Part shown: positions 16,393 to 25,591 of the stretch, piece by piece | Position numbering within the stretch: position 1 is the stretch's first letter | Layout: each line of letters opens with the position of its first letter | Origin: Olivibacter sp. XZL3 | Lineage (GTDB): Bacteria > Bacteroidota > Bacteroidia > Sphingobacteriales > Sphingobacteriaceae | Assembly (NCBI RefSeq): GCF_004368405.1 | Contig: NZ_SBJH01000122.1 | Coordinates: 1-37,812, forward strand | DNA length: 37,812 bases | Reading direction: 5' to 3' | Position numbers and translations under genes: made by a program | The notes under the pieces: generated by a model | What the model was told of the DNA's origin: nothing | Database searches by the model: none | The model's input: the letters and a program-made list of their open reading frames with translations, nothing else

Positions 16393-17334
16393 ATGGAAAA
16401 AAATTCAAGAATTTATATCGCCGGCCATCGCGGCATGGTGGGGGGAGCAATCACTCGCCATCTAAAATCAAAAGGATACGATAATCTGATCGTCAGAACG
16501 TCCGCTGAGCTGGATCTTCGCGATCAGGATGCGGTCCACGCGTTCTTTAAAGAAGAGAAGCCCGAATATGTCTTCTTGGCTGCTGCAAAGGTGGGAGGCA
16601 TTATTGCTAACAACACCTATAGAGCCGACTTTCTATATGATAACTTGTTGATGGAATGCAACATCATTCATGCAGCCTATCAACAAGGGGTTGCCAAGCT
16701 TATGTTTCTGGGAAGCAGCTGCATTTATCCCAAAATGGCGCCTCAACCCTTAAAGGAAGATTATCTGTTGACTGGCCCATTGGAACATACCAACGAACCC
16801 TATGCCATCGCCAAAATTGCCGGAATTAAGTTGTGTGAGGCTTACCGCGACCAGTATGGTTGCAATTTTATCAGCGTAATGCCTACGAATTTGTATGGGA
16901 TCGGGGATAACTATCATCCGCAAAACTCCCATGTGTTACCGGCCTTGATTAGAAGATTCCATGAAGCGAAGATAGCAAATGCACCTTCGGTAACCATTTG
17001 GGGAACGGGCACGCCTAAGCGCGAATTCTTATACGCAGACGATTTAGCAGATGCTTGTGTGTTCCTGATGGAAAACTATGCGGAGAAAGAACTGATAAAT
17101 GTAGGTACTGGAGAAGACTTAACGATTAAAGAGCTTGCCGAACTGGTGAAAGATGTGGTGGGCTTTGAAGGGGATATTACCTATGACACCTCGAAGCCGG
17201 ATGGAACTCCTCGCAAGCTTATGGATGTTTCCAAACTGCATCGACAAGGTTGGAAGCACCATGTTGAACTGAAGGACGGCATTGCCTTAGCTTATAATGA
17301 TTTTTTACATACAGAGGTAGTGGCGGAACGTTAA
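16393..17334 (+). CDS. fcl: GDP-L-fucose synthase
   Basis: An epimerase/reductase that converts GDP-4-keto-6-deoxymannose to GDP-L-fucose using NADPH. The 313-residue extended short-chain dehydrogenase has the nucleotide-binding motif GHRGMVG (residues 11-17), the GSSCIYP segment (Ser108/Ser109) and the catalytic YxxxK as YAIAK (Tyr137, Lys141); [14 protein letters not shown] is also characteristic of the family. I use ATG at 16393; a TTG at 16369 would add eight residues. The preceding pathway enzyme, GDP-mannose 4,6-dehydratase (Gmd), is not encoded in the window although the two are often adjacent. It follows gldM by 50 bases and ends at a strong terminator. Confidence 0.93.
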   Translation: MEKNSRIYIAGHRGMVGGAITRHLKSKGYDNLIVRTSAELDLRDQDAVHAFFKEEKPEYVFLAAAKVGGIIANNTYRADFLYDNLLMECNIIHAAYQQGVAKLMFLGSSCIYPKMAPQPLKEDYLLTGPLEHTNEPYAIAKIAGIKLCEAYRDQYGCNFISVMPTNLYGIGDNYHPQNSHVLPALIRRFHEAKIANAPSVTIWGTGTPKREFLYADDLADACVFLMENYAEKELINVGTGEDLTIKELAELVKDVVGFEGDITYDTSKPDGTPRKLMDVSKLHRQGWKHHVELKDGIALAYNDFLHTEVVAER

Positions 17335-17371
17335 CGGATGAGTTTGTAGCCTGCTAGCTGTTTTTTTGAGG

Positions 17372-17412
17372 ATGGCGGCCAAAAGTATTGTTTTGGCCGC
17401 CATTTTCTTTTC
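17372..17412 (+). terminator. Strong intrinsic terminator after fcl
   Basis: Perfect 13-base arms ATGGCGGCCAAAA (17372-17384) and TTTTGGCCGCCAT (17391-17403) with a 6-base loop, followed by a T-rich tract. It closes the gld-fcl transcript. Confidence 0.9.
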
Positions 17413-17519
17413 TTTTTTGCGGATGCGCTCGACGTCCGTATCTAAATCCGGCGCGAGACCCTTTTATTAGGCCTTATACCGCCCTACATCCTGTACCTTA
17501 TACCTAACTAAGAACAGCA

Positions 17520-18644
17520 CTATGGATTTTTTACGGTTTCCGGTTCAACTACCATACTAGCAGCCTCAGCTTCTTGGGCTATAACGTCGCTTGTTGTTGC
17601 TAAAGCAGGTTCCTGTGCCATTCGTTTGATAATCTTTCGACTGCGGTTAATGAAAGGAAGCTCGATGTATTTATAGGTGAAAGCGGAAATAATAAAGGTG
17701 ATCGCAATCGTGGCTGTGGCTGATAGTATCGGGCTTGCGATAGCCGGAAGCACTAGTCGTATCACGATGCCTTGATTTAAATACAGCGAATAACTAATTG
17801 TGCCGAAATAGGCGAAAATTTTCGGGTAAGATGCCGACCGGAAAATATAGGCCAAGGTAAATAGAGCGTATGCGAGAAAAATGGCATTAAACACCGGCCA
17901 GAAACTATCGCCACCAAAGAGCGTTGGGGTTGGTGTTCGATGACCGAATGTAAGGTAGGCGTTTATTGTCAAGACGATAATAGCAAAGGATATGGTGAAC
18001 CAAAGTGTGTTGTTTGATACCAAACCTTTCATGTTTCTGTAATACACTGTACCGACAAACATAGTGGCCAGGTAGTAACTTAATAGCATGCCACCGGCGA
18101 AAAGATTGAGAAGATAGATGGCTACAACCCCAATAGCGAGTGCGCCGCTAAGAGCAACAAGAGCTATTTTAACACTGTGCTGTAGTATGTTCATTTTGAA
18201 TAATATGGCAACCAGGATATAGAATGCCATTTCGAGATTTAATGTCCAGAAGGACATTTCAATAAGCGGTTGACCAATAAATTTGGCCATCATGGTGATA
18301 TTGGCCAAGACGACGGTCAAGGTCGGATCAACGCCTCTTATCGTTCCATTCAAAATGAGCGATGTTTTTAATACCAAAGTGGTTAGAAACAATGGGTATA
18401 GTCTGTAAATACGGCTTATTGCAAATTTTTTGATGGACTGGTGTTTTTCGATAGAGACGGGGATGATGAATCCGCTCGTTATAAAGAAAAGAGACACGCC
18501 GAAGACGCCAAACTGAAAATAGTTTGAGCTAAACCAGCCAAACTGCGGTGATAAACGCTCAAATATATGCTGAATAATGACCGATAGGGCCGCAAAAAAA
18601 CGTAAGCAATCTAAAAACTGAAGCCGGTTGTTGTTTTCTTTCAT
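17520..18644 (-). CDS. Acyltransferase 3 family membrane protein
   Basis: A 374-residue membrane protein with about ten hydrophobic segments. The start RLQFLDCLRFFAALSVIIQH (about residues 8-27) carries the Arg and His of the acyltransferase-3 (OafA/NodX-like) family, followed by GVSLFFITSGFIIP and ISRIYRLYPLF, also typical. Such proteins acetylate or otherwise acylate surface sugars. A longer frame opens at 18830, but those 62 extra residues are not protein-like and I reject them. The gene is transcribed opposite to its neighbours, between the fcl terminator and the flippase gene. Linkage to the polysaccharide is inferred from context; the substrate is unknown. Confidence 0.9.
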   Translation of the reverse strand: MKENNNRLQFLDCLRFFAALSVIIQHIFERLSPQFGWFSSNYFQFGVFGVSLFFITSGFIIPVSIEKHQSIKKFAISRIYRLYPLFLTTLVLKTSLILNGTIRGVDPTLTVVLANITMMAKFIGQPLIEMSFWTLNLEMAFYILVAILFKMNILQHSVKIALVALSGALAIGVVAIYLLNLFAGGMLLSYYLATMFVGTVYYRNMKGLVSNNTLWFTISFAIIVLTINAYLTFGHRTPTPTLFGGDSFWPVFNAIFLAYALFTLAYIFRSASYPKIFAYFGTISYSLYLNQGIVIRLVLPAIASPILSATATIAITFIISAFTYKYIELPFINRSRKIIKRMAQEPALATTSDVIAQEAEAASMVVEPETVKNP

Positions 18645-19089
18645 GGTTGAATTTCTTAAAGTGCCAGCCTTTTCTAAAAGAAGCCGTATTTGCTTCGAAA
18701 CCTGGCTGTTATATGACAATAAACCGTACAAACATAGCTTTTTTGATGCAAGAGAACAGGTGGTGTACCTAATTTGGCCAATAAATGGGTAATGAATGGG
18801 CAAGAATGAACCCGAGCTTGGTCTTGGCACTTTGGAATAGCGGCTTCGTTTGGAATTTGCCTGTTTTTTCGGTCGGCAGGCCCTTTATAAAAGGCTGGTT
18901 TTATATTATATTAAGAAGGCTGGAGGGAGTTTGACCTGTGAATAGTCGTGATTTATTGTGGTTTTTATACATTTTAGAGCGGTTTCTGCTTCGTGTTTCT
19001 CATAAAAGGAACGTTCATTTCTCACTGCCCTTTATTTACAGATTTAAGCCTTAGTTTTACGACGAAATTCAACATCAAGTAATTAAAAC
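18645..19089. other. Divergent intergenic region between acyltransferase and flippase genes
   Basis: No gene is supported in this 445-base stretch. On the minus strand TATGTTTG (18736-18729) matches the TAnnTTTG -7 box and would give the acyltransferase a leader of about 80 bases, but no convincing TTTG lies at the right distance. On the plus side, AT-rich sequence precedes the flippase gene without a clear promoter match. Confidence 0.4.
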
Positions 19090-20526
19090 ATGGATAGTTC
19101 TAAAACTCTTGTTTTAAAAGGCGTTTTTTGGAATGGGGCTCAGTTAGTAATCAATCAATCATTTGCCTTTATTGTAAAGTTAGTATTAGCCAAGCTACTC
19201 TTGCCCGAGCAGTTCGGATTAATCGGGATGGCCGCCGTATTTACCGGCTTTGTGCAAGTGCTTACCGACCTTGGCTTTGGAGCAGCTTTAATTCAGCGAA
19301 AGGACGAACAGCTACAGCCTGTTCATTACCATACGGCTTTTTGGACAGGTATTATATGGTCTGTACTCTTGTTTCTATTGATGAGTGTAGTGATTGCACC
19401 CTTAGCCGTTGAGTTCTACCATGAGGAACGACTGAGAAGTTTGATACCGGTGATCAGCTTAGGGATTTTGTTTACCCCGATCAACTTGGTGAATAAGGCG
19501 CAGCTATCAAAAAAGATGGAGTTTAAAAAGATAGCCAGTATAGAAGGAGCGGCGAATATTGTTGCAGGTGTGCTTTCCATTATTCTCGCACTTAGCGGAG
19601 CGGGTGTGTGGTCATTAGCTTTTAATTCGTTTGCCATCGTTACCTTTGCGATTCCTTTTTATTTTAAGGCGACAAAATGGCGACCCGAGTTTCAATGGAG
19701 TAAGCAAGCTTTCAAAGATGTATTCGGCTTTGGCGTGCTGGCTTCGGGCACAAATCTGGTAAATTACGTTATAAACAATATCGACTACTTACTGATCGGT
19801 AAGCTTCTTTCAGCTTCGCTCTTAGGAGCCTATTCCTTTGCTTTTGTTTTAACGGATACTTTTAGGAGCCGTTTAATGGGCGTGATAAATAACGTGATGT
19901 ATCCTTTATATGGCAAGAAGCAATCGGATCCCGTGGCCATAAAAAGATATTATTTAAAAGTGGTCAGTTATAATTGCGTCATCGTTTTTCCGATTATGAC
20001 CCTATTCTTCGCCTTGGCAAAACCTTTTGTGCTAACCTTTTTCGGTGCCAAATGGGAGGCGGCGATTATTCCATTACAGATACTTTCTGCATCAATCATG
20101 ATACAGATGTTGACCAATAGCAATACGGTGCTCATCAGGGCTCTGGGAAGGCCGGGTTTGGAAATGAAGCTTCAGATTATCAAGGCGGTCGTTTACGTTC
20201 CTACATTGGCCTACGGCATTTATGTTGGAGGAATCGTAGGGGCTTCGTGGGCGGTATTGTACAACAAGGTCTTTAATGTGGCAATTGCTCAATATGCATT
20301 TAAATACCTTCTTTCGGTAAAGATTTCGACTAATGAGCTTTTTTCCGAAATAAAAGCGCCGGTAATTGGGTCACTATTGGCCTATTTAGCGGGTGTATTA
20401 CTTTTTAACGTTGCTCATGTGAATTTTATCGTTACAGGAGTCCTGATGGGACTTATTTTTTTACTTGTTATATATAAAATGATGGGAGGCGAACTTATGT
20501 CCCATTTTAAAACCTTGAGAAGATAG
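19090..20526 (+). CDS. Wzx-type polysaccharide flippase (PST/MOP family)
   Basis: A 478-residue integral membrane protein with about 12-14 hydrophobic segments. The N-terminus (VFWNGAQLVINQSFAF and KLVLAKLLLPEQFGLIGM) is characteristic of the WzxC-like branch of the MOP/MATE exporters, which flip lipid-linked repeat units across the inner membrane. It pairs naturally with the Wzy-like polymerase and the Wza/Wzc export genes downstream. The next gene, a GT2, starts 21 bases after its stop, so they are co-transcribed. Porphyromonas PorS, a flippase-like protein of the A-LPS pathway, is a possible functional analogue, by inference only. Confidence 0.92.
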   Translation: MDSSKTLVLKGVFWNGAQLVINQSFAFIVKLVLAKLLLPEQFGLIGMAAVFTGFVQVLTDLGFGAALIQRKDEQLQPVHYHTAFWTGIIWSVLLFLLMSVVIAPLAVEFYHEERLRSLIPVISLGILFTPINLVNKAQLSKKMEFKKIASIEGAANIVAGVLSIILALSGAGVWSLAFNSFAIVTFAIPFYFKATKWRPEFQWSKQAFKDVFGFGVLASGTNLVNYVINNIDYLLIGKLLSASLLGAYSFAFVLTDTFRSRLMGVINNVMYPLYGKKQSDPVAIKRYYLKVVSYNCVIVFPIMTLFFALAKPFVLTFFGAKWEAAIIPLQILSASIMIQMLTNSNTVLIRALGRPGLEMKLQIIKAVVYVPTLAYGIYVGGIVGASWAVLYNKVFNVAIAQYAFKYLLSVKISTNELFSEIKAPVIGSLLAYLAGVLLFNVAHVNFIVTGVLMGLIFLLVIYKMMGGELMSHFKTLRR

Positions 20527-20546
20527 CTTAATAGTGTATATTTAAT

Positions 20547-21443
20547 ATGAAAGGATTGCGTCCCGTTGTATCTATCATTATTCCTACATATAAAGACTGG
20601 TATCGTTTAGCGCTATGTCTGGATCGACTTAACCAGCAGTCATGGCCAAAAGAAAACTTTGAAGTGATCGTAATTAATAACGACCCGGATGAGGTAGCTC
20701 CGGATTTTCTACAAGACTATTTAGCCGAGAATGTTACCTTGCTTGATGAAGCGAAGTCGGGCTCCTATGCCGCTCGAAATACAGGTATCAGGCATGCTAC
20801 GGGCGATATTTTTGGTTTTACCGACTCAGATTGTCTGCCGGATAAAGATTGGATAGCTGCTGCCGTTGATTTATTCGAAAAAGAGTCTTGCGACCGGATC
20901 GGCGGAAATATTGAAATCTTTTACGAAAAAGAAGGCCGCCCAACGAATGCCGAAATCTACGAGAAGGTATTTGCTTTTAAACAGGCTGAAACCGTGCAGG
21001 CAAGCGGTGTCTGTGTTACCGGGAACATGTTCAGTAAGCGTTATGTCTTTGATACGGTAGGCCTTTTTAACGAGAACTTATTTTCCGGCGGCGATTATGA
21101 ATGGGGCAAGAGGGCGGCCGATCAGGGCTTTACGATTGCGTATGGAGAGCATGTTAGGATCTTCCATCCTGCGCGCAGAAATATGGATGAGCTGTTAAAG
21201 AAAGCGAAGCGGGTGGGGGGCGGTACTGCTCACCACTTGCATGGAAGTAAGAAACGTGCCATTGTAGACTATTTAAAAACCTTTGAACCTTCTACCTATA
21301 CATTTCATATGTTGAGGAGTTACGGCAAGGAATTGACTTTATATCAAAAAATCAAGGTATTCTTATTGAGAAGATATATCAAGCACAGCATGAATCTTGA
21401 AAAACTGAAAGTCGTTTTTGGAAAGACGGCTAATCGACAGTGA
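20547..21443 (+). CDS. GT2 family glycosyltransferase
   Basis: A 298-residue cytoplasmic or peripheral GT-A glycosyltransferase. It opens with VVSIIIPTYKDWYRLALCLD (about 6-25), has the donor- and metal-binding GFTDSDC motif (Asp-Ser-Asp, about residue 92-94), SYAARNTGIRHATG just before it, and an acceptor-side GGDYEWGKRA (about 182). These define family GT2. Donor and acceptor sugars cannot be predicted. It follows the flippase by 21 bases and is the last gene before the bidirectional terminator, so flippase and GT2 form a two-gene unit. Confidence 0.92.
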   Translation: MKGLRPVVSIIIPTYKDWYRLALCLDRLNQQSWPKENFEVIVINNDPDEVAPDFLQDYLAENVTLLDEAKSGSYAARNTGIRHATGDIFGFTDSDCLPDKDWIAAAVDLFEKESCDRIGGNIEIFYEKEGRPTNAEIYEKVFAFKQAETVQASGVCVTGNMFSKRYVFDTVGLFNENLFSGGDYEWGKRAADQGFTIAYGEHVRIFHPARRNMDELLKKAKRVGGGTAHHLHGSKKRAIVDYLKTFEPSTYTFHMLRSYGKELTLYQKIKVFLLRRYIKHSMNLEKLKVVFGKTANRQ

Positions 21444-21615
21444 TGTGTTTTTTCTGAAAGGCAATTACATAAACCCAGAATACGCATTAGCTCATGAACT
21501 GCAATGAAATGCTCCTTTACATCCATTTCAATAGCTCATTCACCATACCCCGGTATGCCTCATTCCCTATTTCATGCCTGTTTCCTTTTCGTTTTAATTC
21601 CTAACGCGTAATCTG

Positions 21616-21655
21616 GCATAAAAAAAACCGTCTTAGAAGACGGTTTTTTTTATGC
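21616..21655. terminator. Bidirectional intrinsic terminator
   Basis: A perfect hairpin, with arms running GCATA8 CCGTCT and AGACGG T8 ATGC around a 4-base loop, lies between the convergent GT2 and phosphohexomutase genes. A-tract on one side and T-tract on the other make it functional from both strands. Confidence 0.92.
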
Positions 21656-21678
21656 ATAATCTGATTCGAGTCATCACT

Positions 21679-23418
21679 TTAGTCGAGCAGATCTTTTATC
21701 ATCTCCTTGATTTTGTTATCGAGCGCGCTATTGAGATCCTCAAAGTCTTGCTGACTTGCAAGCGGAAGCTTTGCACTGCAATAAAATTTGATCTTTGGCT
21801 CTGTACCAGACGGTCTTGCAGAGACAACACTGCCATCTTCTAAAACGAACTGCAGTACGTCCGATTGAGGCAAGTCTATCGGCTGTTGCGAATTGTCGCG
21901 AAGATCAGTGGTTACCCGGTGTTCGTAATCTTTCAGCAGGACCACTTGAGTGCCGCCCAAGGCTGTTGGTGTTTCCGTTCGCAAACGATGCATAATCGAT
22001 TTGATTTCTTCGGCACCGCGTTGGCCTGTTTTTGTTAAGGACACTAGCTGCTCTTTATAAAAACCATATTTTGTATATAAAGAAATCAACGCTTCGAACA
22101 GGGTTTTGCCTTTGCTTTTATAGTAAGCCGTCATTTCTGCTATGAAGGCACAGGATACAACGGCGTCTTTATCGCGTACCAGGTCTCCCACCAAAAATCC
22201 GTAACTTTCTTCTCCTCCAACCAGAAAGGTCTCTTTTTCCAAAAGGTTGGTCATCAATTCACCGATATACTTAAAGCCGGTTAGCACTTCGTAGCAATTG
22301 ACGCCATAGCTTTTTGAAATATCGCTTATCAGGTTCGTGGTAACGATCGTTTTACATGTGTAGTCGTTACTTTTAAGCTGGCCCGATTCCTGTTTTGCAC
22401 TTAATACATAGTCCACCAGCAAAGAACCTATTTGGTTGCCGTTTAGCAGGATAAATTTACCTTCTAAATTTTTTACCGCTACGCCGACACGGTCGGAATC
22501 CGGATCGGTTGCTAGCAGAAGATCTGCATTCAGTTTGGTTGCTTCCTGCAAACCGATAGACATGGCTTCTTCCTCTTCCGGGTTCGGATAAACTACCGTT
22601 GGGAAGTTGCCGTCCGGTTCTGCCTGTGACTCAACAACGTGCACATTTTCGAATCCCCATTTTGCCAGCACTTTAGGGACTACGGTAATGCCCGTGCCGT
22701 GGATAGGAGAGTATACAATGTTGAGGTCTTTTTGCTCATTCACTACAGCAGGTCTCAACGATAGGCCAGCGAGTTTGCCAATATAGCTGTCGTCTATTTC
22801 TTGATCAAGCGTTTTGATCAGTTCTGCTTTTTTAGAGAAAAGTACGTCGCTAATGGTCAGTTTATTCACTTCATCGATCACATTTTTATCATGCGGTGCG
22901 ACCAGCTGTCCGCCATCGCGCCAATAGGCCTTATAGCCGTTGTATTCTTTTGGATTGTGAGACGCTGTAATCATGACACCACTGTGGCACTCGAGTTCAC
23001 GAATGGCAAAAGAGAGTTCTGGAGTAGGGCGTAGTGCGCTGAATAAATAGACCACGATATCATTCGCGGAAAATACGTCGGCAACAGTTTGTGCAAACAG
23101 GGAAGACAGGTTTCGACTATCGTAGCTTACCGCTACTTTCACTGTCTCGTTGGGGTAGGTTTTCTTCAAATAATTTGCTAAACCTTGCGTAGCCTTTCCA
23201 ACGGTGTAACTATTCATTCTATTGGTACCAGGCCCCATGATACCCCGCAGACCTCCGGTTCCAAATGAGAGGTCTTTGTAAAATGCATCATTTAATTCAT
23301 CCCATTTTTCGTTGTCTTGAAGATCCTGAATAGACTTTTTCGTTTCCTGATTGTAATCACCACCCAACCACTCATCGATTTTCTGTTTAACGGAGGGAGC
23401 TAAGTTGCTAATTGCCAT
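21679..23418 (-). CDS. Phosphoglucomutase/phosphomannomutase family protein
   Basis: An alpha-D-phosphohexomutase of 579 residues that interconverts hexose 6-phosphate and hexose 1-phosphate, feeding both UDP-glucose and GDP-mannose routes. The four landmarks are present: catalytic phosphoserine loop MITASHNPKEYNG (Ser153), magnesium loop DPDSDRVGV, sugar-binding GGEESYGF, and phosphate-binding SARPSGTEPKIKF near the C-terminus. The length fits the longer PGM2-like branch common in Bacteroidota. It may be the last gene of the UpxY-HTH-mutase group, with 98 bases between HTH and mutase genes. Glucose versus mannose preference cannot be decided here. Confidence 0.94.
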   Translation of the reverse strand: MAISNLAPSVKQKIDEWLGGDYNQETKKSIQDLQDNEKWDELNDAFYKDLSFGTGGLRGIMGPGTNRMNSYTVGKATQGLANYLKKTYPNETVKVAVSYDSRNLSSLFAQTVADVFSANDIVVYLFSALRPTPELSFAIRELECHSGVMITASHNPKEYNGYKAYWRDGGQLVAPHDKNVIDEVNKLTISDVLFSKKAELIKTLDQEIDDSYIGKLAGLSLRPAVVNEQKDLNIVYSPIHGTGITVVPKVLAKWGFENVHVVESQAEPDGNFPTVVYPNPEEEEAMSIGLQEATKLNADLLLATDPDSDRVGVAVKNLEGKFILLNGNQIGSLLVDYVLSAKQESGQLKSNDYTCKTIVTTNLISDISKSYGVNCYEVLTGFKYIGELMTNLLEKETFLVGGEESYGFLVGDLVRDKDAVVSCAFIAEMTAYYKSKGKTLFEALISLYTKYGFYKEQLVSLTKTGQRGAEEIKSIMHRLRTETPTALGGTQVVLLKDYEHRVTTDLRDNSQQPIDLPQSDVLQFVLEDGSVVSARPSGTEPKIKFYCSAKLPLASQQDFEDLNSALDNKIKEMIKDLLD

Positions 23419-23516
23419 AAGTAAATGTCGTTTTAAGTAGCTTTACATGAATAATAATCGATCTGCAAAATAATTAATTATCGTCAAAAAAGTAAGAAGT
23501 AAAGCTTATATTTTGC

Positions 23517-23906
23517 TTATTTATTGCTTTTAGGATCTTTCTTCACTTGATTGACGAGCAAACGATTATACTCTTCCAAGATCTTGATATATTTATCCTT
23601 CCAATAATTGCTGGTACCCTCGCTCGTAGCGGCTGGTGTTTCGTCGGGTGTTGTTTTCTCTGGAGCGATTACCTTCTGAAATTCGTCTTCTGTAAACAAT
23701 TCCGGAAATTCTTCTGAGAAATCGTGTTTCAATGCACACCCTATCCGAAAAATTATCTCTGGTTTTAGGCTCTTTTGGTTAAACCAATTGTAAATCGACC
23801 GCCGATTTACATTAGTTAGTCGCGCTAACTCGCTGATGCTGTAACCATTGCGTCTGATAATTCTTTCTATGATATGGCCATAGTGTTTCTCCATTGTAAT
23901 TTGCAT
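23517..23906 (-). CDS. Small helix-turn-helix DNA-binding protein
   Basis: A 129-residue protein. Residues about 8-50 form an HTH: IIERIIRRNGYSISELARLT followed by NVNRRSIYNWFNQKSL, resembling Xre/Cro- or resolvase-like HTHs. A variable, charged linker and a C-terminal helix (YWKDKYIKILEEYNRLLV), possibly a short coiled coil for dimerisation, follow. I do not recognise a named family. It starts 53 bases after the UpxY stop and probably belongs to the same transcript. An ATG five codons in (MEKHYGH) is an alternative start. A regulatory role in polysaccharide expression is plausible from position only. Confidence 0.8.
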   Translation of the reverse strand: MQITMEKHYGHIIERIIRRNGYSISELARLTNVNRRSIYNWFNQKSLKPEIIFRIGCALKHDFSEEFPELFTEDEFQKVIAPEKTTPDETPAATSEGTSNYWKDKYIKILEEYNRLLVNQVKKDPKSNK

Positions 23907-23959
23907 TAGGTTAGATTTGCTTTTAGTGTTCTAATATTTACGTTCTTTAGATGAAATCA

Positions 23960-24469
23960 TTAAGCTGGTAGCAGGTTTTTTTGAGAAACATCTACTTTTG
24001 CAATTAGTGCACAGTTAAATTGCTCCAAAACCATGACCACCGATTTGCCTTTAACCATTATTACTTCTCCTTGCCAGTCGGACAACACCCCCGCTTTTAC
24101 TTTGATGCGATCGCCCGCGCTCACTTGATCGAAAGAAACGGATTCCAAGTCTTGATAATCTGCTTGAAGTAATGACTTGATTCGGCTAATTTCTTCCTTT
24201 GTAACCGTTGCAGGTTTTCCGCAGTGATGTACGATGCCTACGACGCCCGCTATCTGTTCAACGTGATATTGCTGTAGTTGGTCTGCCTCAGCAAAGACGT
24301 ATGAAGGAAATAAAGGAATTTCGACAATTTTCTTTCTATCTGCCCACTGCCTTTTCGTCTTTATCAATGGACAAAAGCACTCTATTCCCTGCTGTAAGAG
24401 AAAGTGATTCACTTTTTTTTCCCATTTAGGCCGGGTGTAGATGGCTATCCACTGTTTTTGCTTTTTCAT
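23960..24469 (-). CDS. UpxY-family transcription antiterminator (NusG paralogue)
   Basis: A 169-residue NusG-like protein. The NGN domain starts WIAIYTRPKWEKKVNHFLLQ (about 7-26) and includes PLFPSYVFAE; a KOW motif follows (DRIKVKAGVLSDWQGEVIMV, about 123-142). This is the layout of UpxY proteins, which in Bacteroides bind the polymerase and prevent early termination in the leader of the capsule operon they head. Here the gene is read away from the large plus-strand export cluster and toward the HTH and mutase genes. A TAAATTTG box about 70 bases upstream is a promoter candidate. The target operon cannot be decided from sequence alone. Confidence 0.92.
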   Translation of the reverse strand: MKKQKQWIAIYTRPKWEKKVNHFLLQQGIECFCPLIKTKRQWADRKKIVEIPLFPSYVFAEADQLQQYHVEQIAGVVGIVHHCGKPATVTKEEISRIKSLLQADYQDLESVSFDQVSAGDRIKVKAGVLSDWQGEVIMVKGKSVVMVLEQFNCALIAKVDVSQKNLLPA

Positions 24470-24835
24470 GTTACTTGTTAGCTTGTCGTGTTTTCGAATC
24501 AGAATTTCTCTCGCATGAAAACACAGCGATTTAAGGTCAAATTTAGCCTGTTATAGCCTTCTTTTAGGAGGTTTTCACTGTTTTGTAGCGCATTTTATGG
24601 CTAATGTGTGTACTTTGGCCTAAATGTGTGAGGGATGTCACGTCTTAGTGTGAACGTGTGGTTTTGTCTTTGTTTTTAAAGCTTGAAAAGCGCAATTCCG
24701 TGGTCATATGTGCAGTTATATACGTTTTTTTCTACAGTTTTAAAACGGAAGATGACTTTTTGGAAAAGCTGTGCTATAATTGTCGAAGATGAATAGCTAT
24801 GTTCTGCGCTGTTCAGTAATCTAATTTCAAAAGTT
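24470..24835. other. Divergent control region between UpxY and the export cluster
   Basis: A 366-base region without a supported gene. The minus-strand UpxY promoter candidate is at its left side. On the plus side TATAATTG (about 24773) is one base from TAnnTTTG, but the nearest TTTG lies only 12 bases upstream, so the promoter for the GNAT gene is not settled. No clear terminator-type leader hairpin was found by eye. Confidence 0.4.
24538..24545 (-). promoter_or_regulatory. Candidate -7 box of the UpxY gene
   Basis: TAAATTTG on the minus strand is a full match to TAnnTTTG and would give a leader of about 60 bases. No TTTG was seen at the expected -33 distance, so the call is tentative. Confidence 0.35.
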
Positions 24836-25591
24836 ATGTACGAGGTTCGCCAGTTAAAACGGTCTGATAGAAATTTGGTTAAAGCGATTTGCGAATCTTT
24901 GAAAACCGCTTATGACCCCAATGTCTCCCGTTTTTTTGTTCACCAGGATAACGGATACCTGCGATTTTTTCAGTCTGTTCTTGATCATCCATCTTATGCC
25001 ACTTATTATGTGTATAACACGGCTTCCAATGAACTTTGCGGCTTTGCCTGTTTTCAATTCTTGGATGGTATTATTTTTCTCAAACACATCGTTGTGGATA
25101 ATCGCGTGCGCGGAAGTCGGATCGGCACCACTTTGCTGACTCGGGCGATGGACGATATTAGAAGCACATTGCCAGCAAGGGACTACCTGTTTCAACTCCA
25201 CGTTTTCGAAAAAAACAGTCGCGCTTTAAGTTGGTACCTAAGTATTGGCATGGAGCCTTTGGACTGTACTTATTGGTACGATTTGCAAGCCGCAATCGCA
25301 GGCGAAGATAGGCTCGATGACTTGGATTGGTCATCTTTTCATATCAAGGCCGATGATTTCGGTTTTCAGCAGCTTTATTACGGCAGCACCTATATCGGAA
25401 CTATATTAGCCGGCAGAACGCTTATCGTAAAAAATCAAGCCCTATTGGCGTGCCTAAAGCTTTTAAAGGCGGCCATGCTTTATAAAAACCTGACCTCTAT
25501 CGGCTATATAAGCGAACAAAAATTAGCCTTTAATTTAGTTGACAAGGCTTTATTAATGAGTAAGCCTGTAAATCAATTAGAACTTGTTTAA
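24836..25591 (+). CDS. GNAT-family N-acetyltransferase
   Basis: A 251-residue protein. The acetyl-CoA binding loop is RVRGSRIGTTLLTRAM (about residues 90-105), preceded by the beta strand IIFLKHIVVDN and followed by LHVFEKNSRALSWYLSIGME, the usual GNAT end of motif B. The last 80 residues do not resemble the core and may bind the substrate. It heads the plus-strand export cluster, 300 bases before a GT2 gene. With the downstream aminotransferase and WecF-like transferase, it could be the acetylase that N-acetylates an amino-dideoxyhexose nucleotide, the role of WecD in enterobacteria. That assignment is inference; it is not an obvious WecD orthologue by sequence. Confidence 0.85.
   Translation: MYEVRQLKRSDRNLVKAICESLKTAYDPNVSRFFVHQDNGYLRFFQSVLDHPSYATYYVYNTASNELCGFACFQFLDGIIFLKHIVVDNRVRGSRIGTTLLTRAMDDIRSTLPARDYLFQLHVFEKNSRALSWYLSIGMEPLDCTYWYDLQAAIAGEDRLDDLDWSSFHIKADDFGFQQLYYGSTYIGTILAGRTLIVKNQALLACLKLLKAAMLYKNLTSIGYISEQKLAFNLVDKALLMSKPVNQLELV

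Noticed and set aside
18645-18830. N-terminal extension of the acyltransferase to 18830
   Set aside because: The extra 62 residues lack the family pattern, and the standard RLQFLDCLRFF start follows the ATG at 18644.
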